Notes under the pieces: model-generated | What the model was told of the DNA's origin: nothing | The model's database searches: none | The model's input: only the letters and a program-made list of their open reading frames with translations | Position numbers and translations under genes: made by a program | Shown here: piece by piece, positions 1 to 7,447 of the stretch | Position numbering within the stretch: position 1 is the first letter of the stretch | Layout: each line of letters opens with the position of its first letter | From: an uncultured Eubacteriales bacterium | GTDB lineage: Bacteria; Bacillota; Clostridia; Peptostreptococcales; Anaerovoracaceae | Reading direction: 5' to 3' | DNA: 63,335 bases | Assembly: GCA_902776285.1 (NCBI GenBank) | Contig: CACYPK010000024.1 | Coordinates: 1 to 63,335 of the forward strand

Positions 1-155
1 CTGTCAACAGGATGGGAGCCGATGCACTGGAGAACTATATCGATCTAATTATGAGTAATGAGAAATACACCTCACTTGACACAGAGTTCCTTAAAGAAGT
101 CTGGGGTGAGGAAACATACTATCGCTTTTATGCAAAGGAGACAGAATCGCAGTAA
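1..155 (+). CDS. C-terminal fragment of a small unidentified protein upstream of the integrase
   Basis: An open frame enters from the left edge (first full codon at base 3) and ends with TAA at 153-155, giving about 50 residues ending in ...AKETESQ. It is acidic and helical-looking. The integrase ATG lies 2 bases after the stop, so the two are almost certainly translationally coupled. I do not recognise the family. Position next to an integrase would fit an excisionase, a regulator or another element gene, but nothing in the sequence proves it. Confidence 0.5.
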   Translation, partial: VNRMGADALENYIDLIMSNEKYTSLDTEFLKEVWGEETYYRFYAKETESQ

Positions 156-157
156 AA

Positions 158-1339
158 ATGGGAGAATCGAAAGAAAAGAAAACTAAACGAAAAAAGCAAA
201 TCATAAATGGTCAGCCGTATATTGTTATCAATGTCAAAGTAAAACCCTACCTCGACAAAAACGGTAACCGTAAGGTTTACAAAAAATTCTATGGGAAGAC
301 TTTGAAGGAATGCTACGCGAAGCGTGACAAGTTTAACGCTAATCACGGTATCAATGCTCGAGAAATGTTCTTTGGCGAATTGATAGATGATTTTATCTGT
401 AACACATTCCTTCCCGATCCTAAGTATAAGGAAAGTACCAAGCAACGTTATATTGATGCGTATAATAAGAACCTTGCTCCAATGGGTATAACCAGTAAAC
501 TCATTACGGATGTTGACTACCGTGGCTTGCAGGCTGCGTATAACGACATGACCTGTGCCCCTTCCGGAGTAAAGAGCTGCCATAAGCTTATGAGACTGTT
601 CTTTAAGCTCATGGAGCAGGAAGATATTTGTAAGGACATTACCAAGAGCCTGGTAGTACCAAAGCCTAAAAAGAAGAATGCCCCCGGCGAGATCATAGTG
701 TTCAGTGACGAGGAGCTTGAAGCTATCAAGAAATATATAGCCAGGGTAGATCTCCCCTACTATGAAAACCGAAGGGTCTGCAGATTGAGATTTCTGATAA
801 CACTTGCGATAAACACCGGCGCAAGAATAAGTGAGCTGCTGGCTCTTACATATGATGACATACAGCCAGACAAAATCACGATCAATAAACAAGTAGTAGA
901 AAAGCCTATTTTCGAGGATAGTAAGACTGTCGGTCATGAACTCGTTATCGATGATACAAAGACAGCGAACAGTGTAAGATCAATACCAATAACAGAAGCA
1001 ACTTATTCTAAGCTTGCTGAGCACAGGGAGTGGCAGAAAGAAGATATGAAAAAGAATAAATACAAAACAGATCTTCTGTTCACTACAGATTCAGGTAAAC
1101 TGTATGATAAGCACTCACTCAGGCACACTCTGGACCGCATCCACGAGGATGCCAAAGTAAGTCAGTATGGGTTCCATGCGTATCGGCATACCTTTGGTAC
1201 AAAACTTGCCGCCAAGGGAGTTGCACTTCAGACACTCTCATCCCTCATGGGTCACAGCGATATATCTGTAACAGCAAAGTATTACATCAATGTACCGGCC
1301 GCGGAAAAAATAGAAGCAATCAAATTACTTAGTGCATAA
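158..1339 (+). CDS. int: Tyrosine recombinase / phage-type integrase
   Basis: A 393-residue site-specific recombinase that would integrate and excise a mobile element by a covalent 3'-phosphotyrosine mechanism. The basic N-terminus (residues 1-50) resembles an arm-binding domain, residues about 70-165 a SAM-like core-binding domain, and 180-385 the catalytic domain. Catalytic residues are visible: Arg223 in GARISEL, Lys268, His340-x-x-Arg343 in HAYRH, His366 in GHSD, and Tyr375/376 in AKYY. The start follows the upstream stop by 2 bases and is coupled to it; AAAGGAG lies about 15 bases upstream. The gene is AT-rich compared with the chromosome to the right. A tRNA cluster 2 kb away is the obvious candidate attachment region. 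Family assignment is secure; the element type (ICE, prophage, island) is not visible. Confidence 0.93.
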   Translation: MGESKEKKTKRKKQIINGQPYIVINVKVKPYLDKNGNRKVYKKFYGKTLKECYAKRDKFNANHGINAREMFFGELIDDFICNTFLPDPKYKESTKQRYIDAYNKNLAPMGITSKLITDVDYRGLQAAYNDMTCAPSGVKSCHKLMRLFFKLMEQEDICKDITKSLVVPKPKKKNAPGEIIVFSDEELEAIKKYIARVDLPYYENRRVCRLRFLITLAINTGARISELLALTYDDIQPDKITINKQVVEKPIFEDSKTVGHELVIDDTKTANSVRSIPITEATYSKLAEHREWQKEDMKKNKYKTDLLFTTDSGKLYDKHSLRHTLDRIHEDAKVSQYGFHAYRHTFGTKLAAKGVALQTLSSLMGHSDISVTAKYYINVPAAEKIEAIKLLSA

Positions 1340-1365
1340 CAGACTAGAGTATTATTTAAACAAAG

Positions 1366-1401
1366 ATAAAAAAGAGCGCAGACGATGTTATCCTGCGCTC
1401 T
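1366..1401 (-). terminator. Rho-independent terminator of the TIGR04141 gene
   Basis: A 9-bp stem AGAGCGCAG (1373-1381) / CTGCGCTCT (1393-1401) is followed on the minus strand by a run of T (A run at 1368-1373). It lies between the convergent integrase and TIGR04141 genes, just past the stop codon of the latter. Confidence 0.85.
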
Positions 1402-1409
1402 CATTAATT

Positions 1410-3011
1410 CTATTGTTTTTCTATAAAACATATTGAGTATTTATAATGCATACGTGATAAAGCGTTAACTGTATTCATAAGATTTACTTTACTAAAGAAC
1501 GGAAGCATCATTACACTTGCTGTCTTATGGGGAGCGATAATTGCATACACAATCTCAAATTGATTATCTGAACTCGGTTTATTATGATAGTCGAATGATG
1601 GTTCACCAAACTTAGTTTCTGCTATCGCAGATACTTGCTTCCTAAACACCTCATCATCCATGAAGCATTCAGCTGATACGCGGCCCTGTGCAAAAAGATG
1701 ACTAAGTTGGGAAGACTTTCCCCTATTCTTCACATGGATAAACTGATTTGATTTAGTAAAAATATCACATGCCTCTATTTTCTTTTGTCCTCCTTCTACA
1801 GACACGGTTTTTTTATCCATAAGGCAAAAGTCATCACTCGACTTTGCAATCATAGTATTATAATCGCCCTCATTATAGTTTTCAGGACATACAGGAAGTT
1901 CAAGATCCGCTATTGGTATATTGTCTACACTTTTGCTTACCCTGTCATAGAATGTCTTTTCAACATGATACCATTTTCCTGCACTAATCAAATATATTTC
2001 AGAATCTAGCTCAACTTGTGAAACAAGCGCATTGTATATATTGCATACAGAATATGGCTCTTCTTCTGTAGTCATTGCTAATAGTTTATCTGAATGTAAT
2101 TTTCTTCTAAGATTGAGATTAGGATATCTTCTAATATATTCAACATACCTATTTATATCAGGTTCTGGAGTGTAATAAGTAAGATCATCTTTTTTCTCGC
2201 CAATTCCAGTGCATAAAAAGCCTATTGTTGTGTCCCAGTTAATCACATCCGGAGGTGCAACATGTATCTGTGAAGCATCTCCATATCTAAGAATATCGAA
2301 CAGTTCCTCATCAAGCTGTTCCGTCAAAGCAGAATCTTTTTTCTCCGATATGTTATCTACCCAATCAAAACCTATTTCCTTGTAACGATCATCATTATAA
2401 GCATCATAGTACAATTCTAGCTTTTCTAATAATTCTGATATTGCCATATCTACAGTAATGCATAAAGAATCTTTACCGCTTACACGTTTTCCATAAAGAC
2501 CATTTTGTGGTTCTCCTGTCAAGCCCTTCATTATGTCACTAGTAACATTCAGCCCAAATTCGTCCTGTGATGTACTGTAGCTTGCCTGCCTTTGTGTGTT
2601 TACAACCAAATCTTCAATTTGAGATGCATTAATGCTCCTCATTTTTCTAGGATTAATAATGTTCATCGCTACCTTAAGGCCAAAGTTACGCTCTATACTA
2701 GATTCTTGAATAAACGATCTACCATAACCAAATGTAATAGCCATTATTCTCGTTTTTACTCTTACAAGAACGACAGCCTTATTTGATATGTTGTCTGAGA
2801 AAGCAATAGTTTCATTAGATAGTTCATTTAAATATGAGAACCATGAAGGTGTTCTCTTCTTTGGAGGACTATAGTATATTTTCCCTTTTATTCCAAATGA
2901 TTCTTTTATATCAGAGCATAGAAGCGTCTCTGGCATTTTTAAGCAATCATCAAAGTTAGGTATGTTATCTTTTATTAAAAAAATGGTAAGATTCATTAGT
3001 TTTTTCTTCAT
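1410..3011 (-). CDS. TIGR04141 family (DUF6119) sporadically distributed protein
   Basis: A 533-residue protein whose length and central block match the family known as 'sporadically distributed protein, TIGR04141' (DUF6119). The recognisable block lies at about residues 88-180: FGYGRS, IERNFGLKV, the RSIN segment, a TQRQAS motif, a FGLNV segment and a SGKDSL segment. The N-terminus starts MKKKLMNLTIFLIK, typical of the family's opening strand. No membrane segment, signal peptide or standard nuclease motif is visible. The family has no agreed biochemical role known to me; its patchy spread and presence on mobile elements make a defence or element-maintenance role plausible (inference). It has its own consensus promoter and terminator, so it is an independent single-gene unit beside the integrase. 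Composition is AT-rich like the integrase, which supports transfer. Confidence 0.75.
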   Translation of the reverse strand: MKKKLMNLTIFLIKDNIPNFDDCLKMPETLLCSDIKESFGIKGKIYYSPPKKRTPSWFSYLNELSNETIAFSDNISNKAVVLVRVKTRIMAITFGYGRSFIQESSIERNFGLKVAMNIINPRKMRSINASQIEDLVVNTQRQASYSTSQDEFGLNVTSDIMKGLTGEPQNGLYGKRVSGKDSLCITVDMAISELLEKLELYYDAYNDDRYKEIGFDWVDNISEKKDSALTEQLDEELFDILRYGDASQIHVAPPDVINWDTTIGFLCTGIGEKKDDLTYYTPEPDINRYVEYIRRYPNLNLRRKLHSDKLLAMTTEEEPYSVCNIYNALVSQVELDSEIYLISAGKWYHVEKTFYDRVSKSVDNIPIADLELPVCPENYNEGDYNTMIAKSSDDFCLMDKKTVSVEGGQKKIEACDIFTKSNQFIHVKNRGKSSQLSHLFAQGRVSAECFMDDEVFRKQVSAIAETKFGEPSFDYHNKPSSDNQFEIVYAIIAPHKTASVMMLPFFSKVNLMNTVNALSRMHYKYSICFIEKQ

Positions 3012-3052
3012 ATGAATGTCCTTTAATAAAAACCAGTTTAACTATCATTTTT

Positions 3053-3081
3053 ATTATATGCTACAATACGCGTTAAATCAA
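3053..3081 (-). promoter_or_regulatory. Sigma-A promoter of the TIGR04141 gene
   Basis: On the minus strand TTGATT (3076-3081), a 17-base spacer and a perfect TATAAT (3053-3058). The gene starts at 3011 with AAAGGAC upstream. This is a near-consensus constitutive promoter. Confidence 0.7.
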
Positions 3082-3240
3082 TATATGGTGTCAAACACGT
3101 CTTTTGCGCTACCATATGTTGTGTTACTGCAGCGAGAAGCAGAGATATTTATATATAATAGTTTTTATAAACATCTTCTTCTGAGAGATGTAAACTTCTT
3201 AACATACCATTTTTTTCCAATGATGCTATGTAATATGTAT

Positions 3241-3272
3241 TAGTACATATTTAGTACAAAAGATGTACTAAA
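3241..3272. repeat. TAGTACA repeat cluster with a perfect 9-bp dyad
   Basis: TAGTACA at 3241-3247 is repeated inside a perfect dyad: TTTAGTACA (3250-3258), 5-base spacer, TGTACTAAA (3264-3272). Two direct copies and one inverted copy within 32 bases would suit an operator or integrase/excisionase arm sites. A weak T-run follows on the plus strand, so a small terminator is an alternative. Confidence 0.5.
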
Positions 3273-3361
3273 TTGCCTTTTTTGACCCATAACCACCTGC
3301 GATTACAAAAGTTATCAATGATTATCCTGCATTACAAAAAATGGCTCTATTGCCTGAAATT

Positions 3362-3400
3362 TCAACGAAAAAAGCCTCTAATCATTGTGATTAAAGGCTT
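3362..3400 (-). terminator. Terminator of the tRNA operon
   Basis: A 13-bp stem with one mismatch (3372-3384 with 3388-3400, 3-base loop) is followed on the minus strand by a T run (A run 3368-3373). It begins 4 bases after the encoded CCA of tRNA-fMet. Confidence 0.85.
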
Positions 3401-3403
3401 AAC

Positions 3404-3479
<76 letters not shown>

Positions 3480-3483
3480 TCAT

Positions 3484-3548
3484 CGGTACGGGTATCACTA
3501 CCCATAGGATTTTAAGTCCCAGGTGTCTACCAATTCCACCACTCCGGC
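3484..3548 (-). pseudogene. 3'-truncated tRNA-Leu (TAA)
   Basis: On the minus strand the sequence begins GCCGGAGTGGTGGAATTGG like a tRNA-Leu, with D arm, TAA anticodon in CTTAAAA, and a long class II variable arm (GGGTA-GTGA-TACCC). It then stops after GTACCG: the T-loop, the 3' half of the T-stem, the acceptor 3' strand (expected CTCCGGC) and the CCA are missing. tRNA-fMet starts only 4 bases later. About 65 nt remain of an expected 87-90. As it stands it cannot form an acceptor stem, so it is either a deletion relic or an assembly collapse. Confidence 0.85.
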
Positions 3549-3563
3549 ATATTGTGGAAAAAA

Positions 3564-3638
3564 TGGCTCCGAGGGTGGGGCTCGAACCCACAACCTACCG
3601 GTTAACAGCCGGTTGCTCTGCCATTGAGCTACCTCGGA
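3564..3638 (-). tRNA. tRNA-Asn (GTT)
   Basis: A complete 75-nt cloverleaf with encoded CCA (plus-strand TGG at 3564-3566). Acceptor TCCGAGG pairs with CCTCGGA; the anticodon loop is CTGTTAA with GTT; the T arm has GGTTCGA. First gene of the three-tRNA transcript. Confidence 0.95.
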
Positions 3639-3666
3639 ACAGCCGTCGCTTGATTGCGACTTGAAC

Positions 3667-3707
3667 ATTATAGTGGATTTGGGGTATTGATGTCAACACC
3701 CCAAATC
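3667..3707 (-). promoter_or_regulatory. tRNA operon promoter overlapped by a 10-bp dyad
   Basis: TTGACA (3691-3696) and TATAAT (3667-3672) lie on the minus strand with an 18-base spacer, about 30 bases ahead of tRNA-Asn. A perfect dyad, GATTTGGGGT (3676-3685) with ACCCCAAATC (3698-3707), flanks the -35 box. The dyad could also act as the 3' hairpin of the gene that ends at 3731, though it lacks a T run. Confidence 0.75.
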
Positions 3708-3730
3708 ACTGATTTTTAAGAAACTTTTAC

Positions 3731-4216
3731 TTACTCGGATGCCGCGGCGAAATCAATTTCATTTCCTCTGTATCCCAGCCGTATACCTCCGTCCGTAAGA
3801 GCGTAATCGAGAATGGCGTACTTGCCCTTCCCCTCCGGCTCCCAGCCTTCAGGCATGCCCCTATAGAGGTCCTGATCGATCTCGACTATCACGATGCCCT
3901 TCTTCAGGTACATTATGCGGCCTTCAAAGCCGGAGCCTGCGTCAAGGACCGACATGTACGGGCCTTTATCCTCGTGATCTTCGTCGATCATAAGCTGCCA
4001 CTGCCCGCTCTCCGCATCAAAATCGCCAAGAAGAGTCTTGAGCTCTTTCATGTCGATGTCCTTCTGCCTCTGATTGGTCAGATAGGTCGACGACTTTGCC
4101 TCAGTCTCTTCCTTCTGCTTCTCATTTCTGACGGTAAGCGCGGCAAAAGTGCCTATGCCTATCGCCATGATAAGCGTTATTATGAGCCATTTCGCGATAT
4201 TTCTGCTGGATCTCAT
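3731..4216 (-). CDS. Small membrane-anchored protein of unknown function
   Basis: A 161-residue protein with a basic N-terminus and one hydrophobic segment at about residues 9-28, then a charged linker (KQKEETEAKSS) and a compact acidic C-terminal domain. This predicts an N-in anchor with an extracytoplasmic domain. No lipobox cysteine is present. I do not recognise the family. It starts 7 bases after the VanX-like gene stop with GAGAGGA upstream, so it belongs to the same operon as the peptidases, which suggests a wall or peptide-related role (inference). Confidence 0.7.
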   Translation of the reverse strand: MRSSRNIAKWLIITLIMAIGIGTFAALTVRNEKQKEETEAKSSTYLTNQRQKDIDMKELKTLLGDFDAESGQWQLMIDEDHEDKGPYMSVLDAGSGFEGRIMYLKKGIVIVEIDQDLYRGMPEGWEPEGKGKYAILDYALTDGGIRLGYRGNEIDFAAASE

Positions 4217-4223
4217 CCGGGTA

Positions 4224-5078
4224 CTATCCTCTCATCACCGAAGCGACTTCTTCATCAAGAGCCTTGCATCTTCCGCGCAGCTCCTTGATCTGCTTTACGA
4301 TCTCCTGCTGCTCAGCGTTGGCCTTTCTGACGAGTTCCATGTTGTTGTAAGGAACGGTGTTTCTTACCTCAGCGTCAAGAACTCCGCCGTAGATCGGCGC
4401 GTTGTCAGTGAAGAGTCCCCACTTCTCATCGCCGTAGTCGAAATGCCACCACTCCGACGGGAAGTTGGTGAATCCGACTTCCGTCATGACGTTATAGAGC
4501 ATCCTGCGGTTATCTCTGGCGGTGTCGTTGACACCTTCGCCTTCTCCGCCCTCTTCGTAGTATGTTGTCCATGCTCTGTTGGTGAACTCATCGAAATCGC
4601 TTCCCATGTCGAGTTCTTTTCCGTCCGGTCCGACTATCGTCAGATCGACGGCGCCGCCTGTATTATGAAGCGACGGGAGCAGGATATTGTACGAAGGGAA
4701 AGAAACACAGAACATCGTCTGGTAATCGATCTCTTCAGGTGTGGCGTCTGGGAACTGTTCGACCTTTTTAGCCCTGTAATAGTCCCATAAGGCCTGCTGG
4801 ACCGCCACCGGCCTGTAAGCGTCGTAAATCGAGAATTTGTAGCCCTCAGGCAGCAATGCTTCGGCCTTCTCTACCATCTCAAAGACAGTCTTGCGGCACA
4901 TGATGCTCGGGCTCGATCCCGGAAGCGGATTCATGTTATCTTCAGGCCACTTGTTGTACCACGAATTGCAGATGAATCTGTCATCCATGTATACCATCGG
5001 CTCGTCCGAAGGATCCGCGACAGGAAGCTTGTTCGAAAGGAACTCAATATTTGGGATTGGCTTCTTGTAATCTACCAT
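4224..5078 (-). CDS. VanX-like D-alanyl-D-alanine dipeptidase (peptidase M15D)
   Basis: A 284-residue zinc peptidase of the VanX/DdpX family, which hydrolyses D-Ala-D-Ala. The signature is visible: YRP (88-90), S136-x-H138-x-x-G-x-A-x-D145 in the LHNTGGAVD segment, and E209-W-W-H212. His138, Asp145 and His212 are the expected zinc ligands and Glu209 the base. A charged helical tail (about 245-284) extends beyond the catalytic core. No signal peptide is seen, so it is cytoplasmic. Its neighbours are an M19 dipeptidase and a DUF819 membrane protein rather than vanHA, so a catabolic or recycling role is more likely than glycopeptide resistance. RBS AAAGGAG lies 7 bases before the ATG. Confidence 0.88.
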   Translation of the reverse strand: MVDYKKPIPNIEFLSNKLPVADPSDEPMVYMDDRFICNSWYNKWPEDNMNPLPGSSPSIMCRKTVFEMVEKAEALLPEGYKFSIYDAYRPVAVQQALWDYYRAKKVEQFPDATPEEIDYQTMFCVSFPSYNILLPSLHNTGGAVDLTIVGPDGKELDMGSDFDEFTNRAWTTYYEEGGEGEGVNDTARDNRRMLYNVMTEVGFTNFPSEWWHFDYGDEKWGLFTDNAPIYGGVLDAEVRNTVPYNNMELVRKANAEQQEIVKQIKELRGRCKALDEEVASVMRG

Positions 5079-5108
5079 TGTTTTTTCTCCTTTAACTGCT
5101 TTGAAAGC

Positions 5109-6092
5109 TTAACCGACTACTTCCTTCACGATCCTGTGGAAGTTTCTGAAAGCGATCTTCTCGATCTCGTCCTCTCTCATGCCTCTGTCTCTGAGGATCT
5201 CAAAGAGGTGCGGGATCTTGCTCGCGTCTTCGAGGCCCCATGTGACGGCGTCCATTCCGGAGTAAACTTCCGGATCGTTAGGGTCGCCCAGGAATCCGCA
5301 GAAGTCGAATCCGCAGCCAACATGGTCGATGCCCATGACGTCGATCATGTGCTCGCAGTGATCCGCCAGCCTGTTGATGTCGCCTTTCATAGGGTCGTTA
5401 TCGAGGAACTCGTTCCACGCGTTGAGTCCTACGCAGCCGTTGGCGTCCCTGATTGCTCTGAGCTGATCGTCTGTCAGATTACGCGGATGCGAGCTGAACT
5501 TCTTGCAGTCGGAGTGCGACGCGATAAACGGACGGCCGTCCATGATCTTCGCGATATCCCAGAAACCCGCCTCATTGAGGTGCGAGGTATCTACGATCAT
5601 CTTCTTGTCGATCATGTGCTGGACAGCCTTCTTTCCGAGGTCGCTGAGTCCTTCAGTGCTGCCGGACGCGGCGCTGTGGCCGAATCCGTTCTCTTCGTTC
5701 CATGTCAGCATGCCGTGTCTGGCGCCGAAGTCATAATACTCGTCCATCTTGGCGAAGGTCGGATCATACGAAGCGTATGCCATTCCCTCGACACCGATCA
5801 TTATATAGAAAACTCCGTCTTCTCTGGCCTTCATCATCTCGTCGTAAGTCTTTACGATCCTGAAGTCCTTGGCCTCCGCGATCTCATCCTTTACGCAGCT
5901 GAAAAGCTCGTGAGTCCTTTTTTCATAGTCTCTGATATGAGGAGGATCTACCCAAAGAACAAGTATGGAACCTTCCACACCGCCCTTGGTCAGTCTCTCA
6001 AAGTGATGGTTATGAAAGACGTTTGTCTCGCCTTTCAATCTTTTGATAGTGACATCTGTCCAGATGTCGCTGTGCGCGTCAAAACACTTCAT
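5109..6092 (-). CDS. Membrane dipeptidase family protein (peptidase M19, renal dipeptidase type)
   Basis: A 327-residue TIM-barrel metallopeptidase that cleaves dipeptides and tolerates D-residues at the C-terminal side. Motifs: DAHSD at residues 5-9 (His7 and Asp9 as metal ligands), Glu102 in the VEG bridge, SHSD around residue 190, and GFDFCG in the late barrel. There is no signal peptide. It starts with GGAGATAAC upstream and sits between DUF819 and the VanX-like gene in one transcription unit. M19 and VanX-type enzymes together would split D-amino-acid-containing dipeptides imported or released from wall turnover (inference). Confidence 0.9.
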   Translation of the reverse strand: MKCFDAHSDIWTDVTIKRLKGETNVFHNHHFERLTKGGVEGSILVLWVDPPHIRDYEKRTHELFSCVKDEIAEAKDFRIVKTYDEMMKAREDGVFYIMIGVEGMAYASYDPTFAKMDEYYDFGARHGMLTWNEENGFGHSAASGSTEGLSDLGKKAVQHMIDKKMIVDTSHLNEAGFWDIAKIMDGRPFIASHSDCKKFSSHPRNLTDDQLRAIRDANGCVGLNAWNEFLDNDPMKGDINRLADHCEHMIDVMGIDHVGCGFDFCGFLGDPNDPEVYSGMDAVTWGLEDASKIPHLFEILRDRGMREDEIEKIAFRNFHRIVKEVVG

Positions 6093-6128
6093 TGTTATCT
6101 CCTATCATAAAAATGTTTACATGACTGA

Positions 6129-6156
6129 AGGCGCTCCGGTATGAGCCGGAGCGCCT
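6129..6156 (-). promoter_or_regulatory. Intercistronic hairpin between the DUF819 and M19 genes
   Basis: A perfect 11-bp stem AGGCGCTCCGG / CCGGAGCGCCT with a 6-base loop lies in the 84-base gap. Neither strand has a T run after it, so it is more likely an RNA stability or processing element that sets the ratio of the membrane protein to the peptidases. Confidence 0.55.
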
Positions 6157-6176
6157 GTCTTGGATCAGTAATTTAG

Positions 6177-7427
6177 TTACAGTCCGAGTGATACGGCTAC
6201 GATGGTTCCGAGATAGTTACCGATTACGTAACCGAATGTACCTGTCAGCATCGCAGGTCCTACGAGGTCGACCCAGCCCTGTGAAATGGCCATGCCGGCA
6301 GCTGTTGTAGGTCCGCCGATGTTGGCGTTCGAAGCGATGATAGCGTCCTCAAGGTTGAACTTGAAGATCTTGGCAGCTCCGAAGCAGAAGATCATGTTTA
6401 CGAATACCATGAGAGCTGTGAGTACAAGGAAGAGCGGGCTCTTTGTAACAACGGTGTAGATGTTTGCAGGAACACCGATTACGAAGAGGAACAGGTAGAT
6501 GAAGTAAGTACCGATCTCCTGTGATCCGTGCATTTCCTTTACTGTCTTTGTCATGAACGTAGCAACAAGTACGGAGAATGTTGTGATCCATACGTACTGG
6601 GATCCGAGGAACCTTACTACGAAGTTCATGAATACGCCGTTTGGCTCGAATCCGCCGAACAGTCCCGCGACCAGTCTGGAGATCCAGACTACTGTGGAAG
6701 CATAAGCGATATTGATCGCGATGTCCTTGAGCGAGATGTCCTTGCGGCTCCAGAACTGAGCGGCAAGTGTCTTGGCTTCTTCAAGGTCTACCTGTCCAGA
6801 CTCGACCTCTTCGATCAGAGGGTGCTTGAAGTTCTTGCGGAACCAGCTGTTTCCTGCGAAGAAGATGAGTACGAAGAAGTAGATAGCCATCAGCAGGTTA
6901 TCAGCTACTGTAGCAGCAGCTGTAACGTCTTCGCCTGCAGCGTACTGGGATGCCATGGCAGCGAAGTTTACGCCTCCGCCGATATAGGATCCTGTCATCA
7001 TCGAAGCTACTCTTGCGAGGTCCTGAGCGTTTCCGTAAGGTCCCTTCAGCAGGAAGTAAGCGAGATAAGCGCCGCATACTGTACCGACAGCTCCAATTAG
7101 GAAAATAACCAGCATACGTCCGGTCTCAGCCCAGATCTTCTTCAGGTTGCACTGGAGAAGCAGCATAGGGATGCCGAGAGGAACGATAACGCCCCATACG
7201 ATATCATCGTAGAGTACGCATGAAGTAGGGATAATTCCCAGATTAGCGAGGACCATAGCGATGATCAGCGCGATGATAGCGCCGGAAACCTTGGAAGCCC
7301 AGGCATATTTCTGCTCCAGCCAGATGGAGAAGAAAACACCCACGGTCATGACTACCAGGAGACCCCACATATCATCGGCGGCGATCAGGGACTCACGTCC
7401 GACTAATCCCATCCAAAAGTTCATCAT
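6177..7427 (-). CDS. DUF819 (YjcL-like) integral membrane protein
   Basis: A 416-residue protein with about 11-12 hydrophobic segments and a long hydrophilic loop near residues 197-225. Features typical of DUF819 include the glycine-rich SYIGGGVNFAA segment and the late NANIGGPTTAAG segment. The family is thought to be transport-related, with two inverted halves; its substrate is unknown. As first gene of the operon with M19 and VanX-like dipeptidases it may move a dipeptide or amino acid (inference). AGGAGG lies 9 bases before the ATG ATG start; either Met is possible. Confidence 0.85.
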   Translation of the reverse strand: MMNFWMGLVGRESLIAADDMWGLLVVMTVGVFFSIWLEQKYAWASKVSGAIIALIIAMVLANLGIIPTSCVLYDDIVWGVIVPLGIPMLLLQCNLKKIWAETGRMLVIFLIGAVGTVCGAYLAYFLLKGPYGNAQDLARVASMMTGSYIGGGVNFAAMASQYAAGEDVTAAATVADNLLMAIYFFVLIFFAGNSWFRKNFKHPLIEEVESGQVDLEEAKTLAAQFWSRKDISLKDIAINIAYASTVVWISRLVAGLFGGFEPNGVFMNFVVRFLGSQYVWITTFSVLVATFMTKTVKEMHGSQEIGTYFIYLFLFVIGVPANIYTVVTKSPLFLVLTALMVFVNMIFCFGAAKIFKFNLEDAIIASNANIGGPTTAAGMAISQGWVDLVGPAMLTGTFGYVIGNYLGTIVAVSLGL

Positions 7428-7447
7428 AATAAAACCTCCTAAACATA

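Larger units (their letters stand above)
3012..3361. other. AT-rich noncoding stretch between the TIGR04141 gene and the tRNA cluster
   Basis: About 350 bases without a convincing gene. It contains the TIGR04141 promoter (3053-3081) and a TAGTACA repeat group (3241-3272) listed separately. A 75-codon open frame on the plus strand has no ribosome binding site and no recognisable content, so I do not call it. If the left region is an integrated element, its attachment junction should lie in or near this stretch or in the adjacent tRNA-fMet. Confidence 0.5.

Noticed and set aside
128..937. A 269-codon open frame antisense to the integrase
   Set aside because: It overlaps a clear integrase on the other strand, has no recognisable content and no ribosome binding site.
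3016..3243. A 75-codon plus-strand frame in the gap before the tRNAs
   Set aside because: No ribosome binding site, AT-rich low-information protein, and it overlaps the minus-strand promoter of the TIGR04141 gene.
4224..5078. A van resistance operon, suggested by the VanX-like gene
   Set aside because: No vanH, vanA/B-type ligase or VanRS-like genes nearby; neighbours are catabolic peptidases.
5136..6110. A 324-codon frame antisense to the M19 dipeptidase
   Set aside because: A shadow of codon bias in the opposite frame; the M19 protein explains the region fully. The same applies to the long antisense frames at 31914-33329, 43653-44942 and 50969-51871.
6129..6156. Hairpin between DUF819 and M19 considered as a terminator
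   Set aside because: Perfect stem but no T run on either strand; kept as an intercistronic RNA element.
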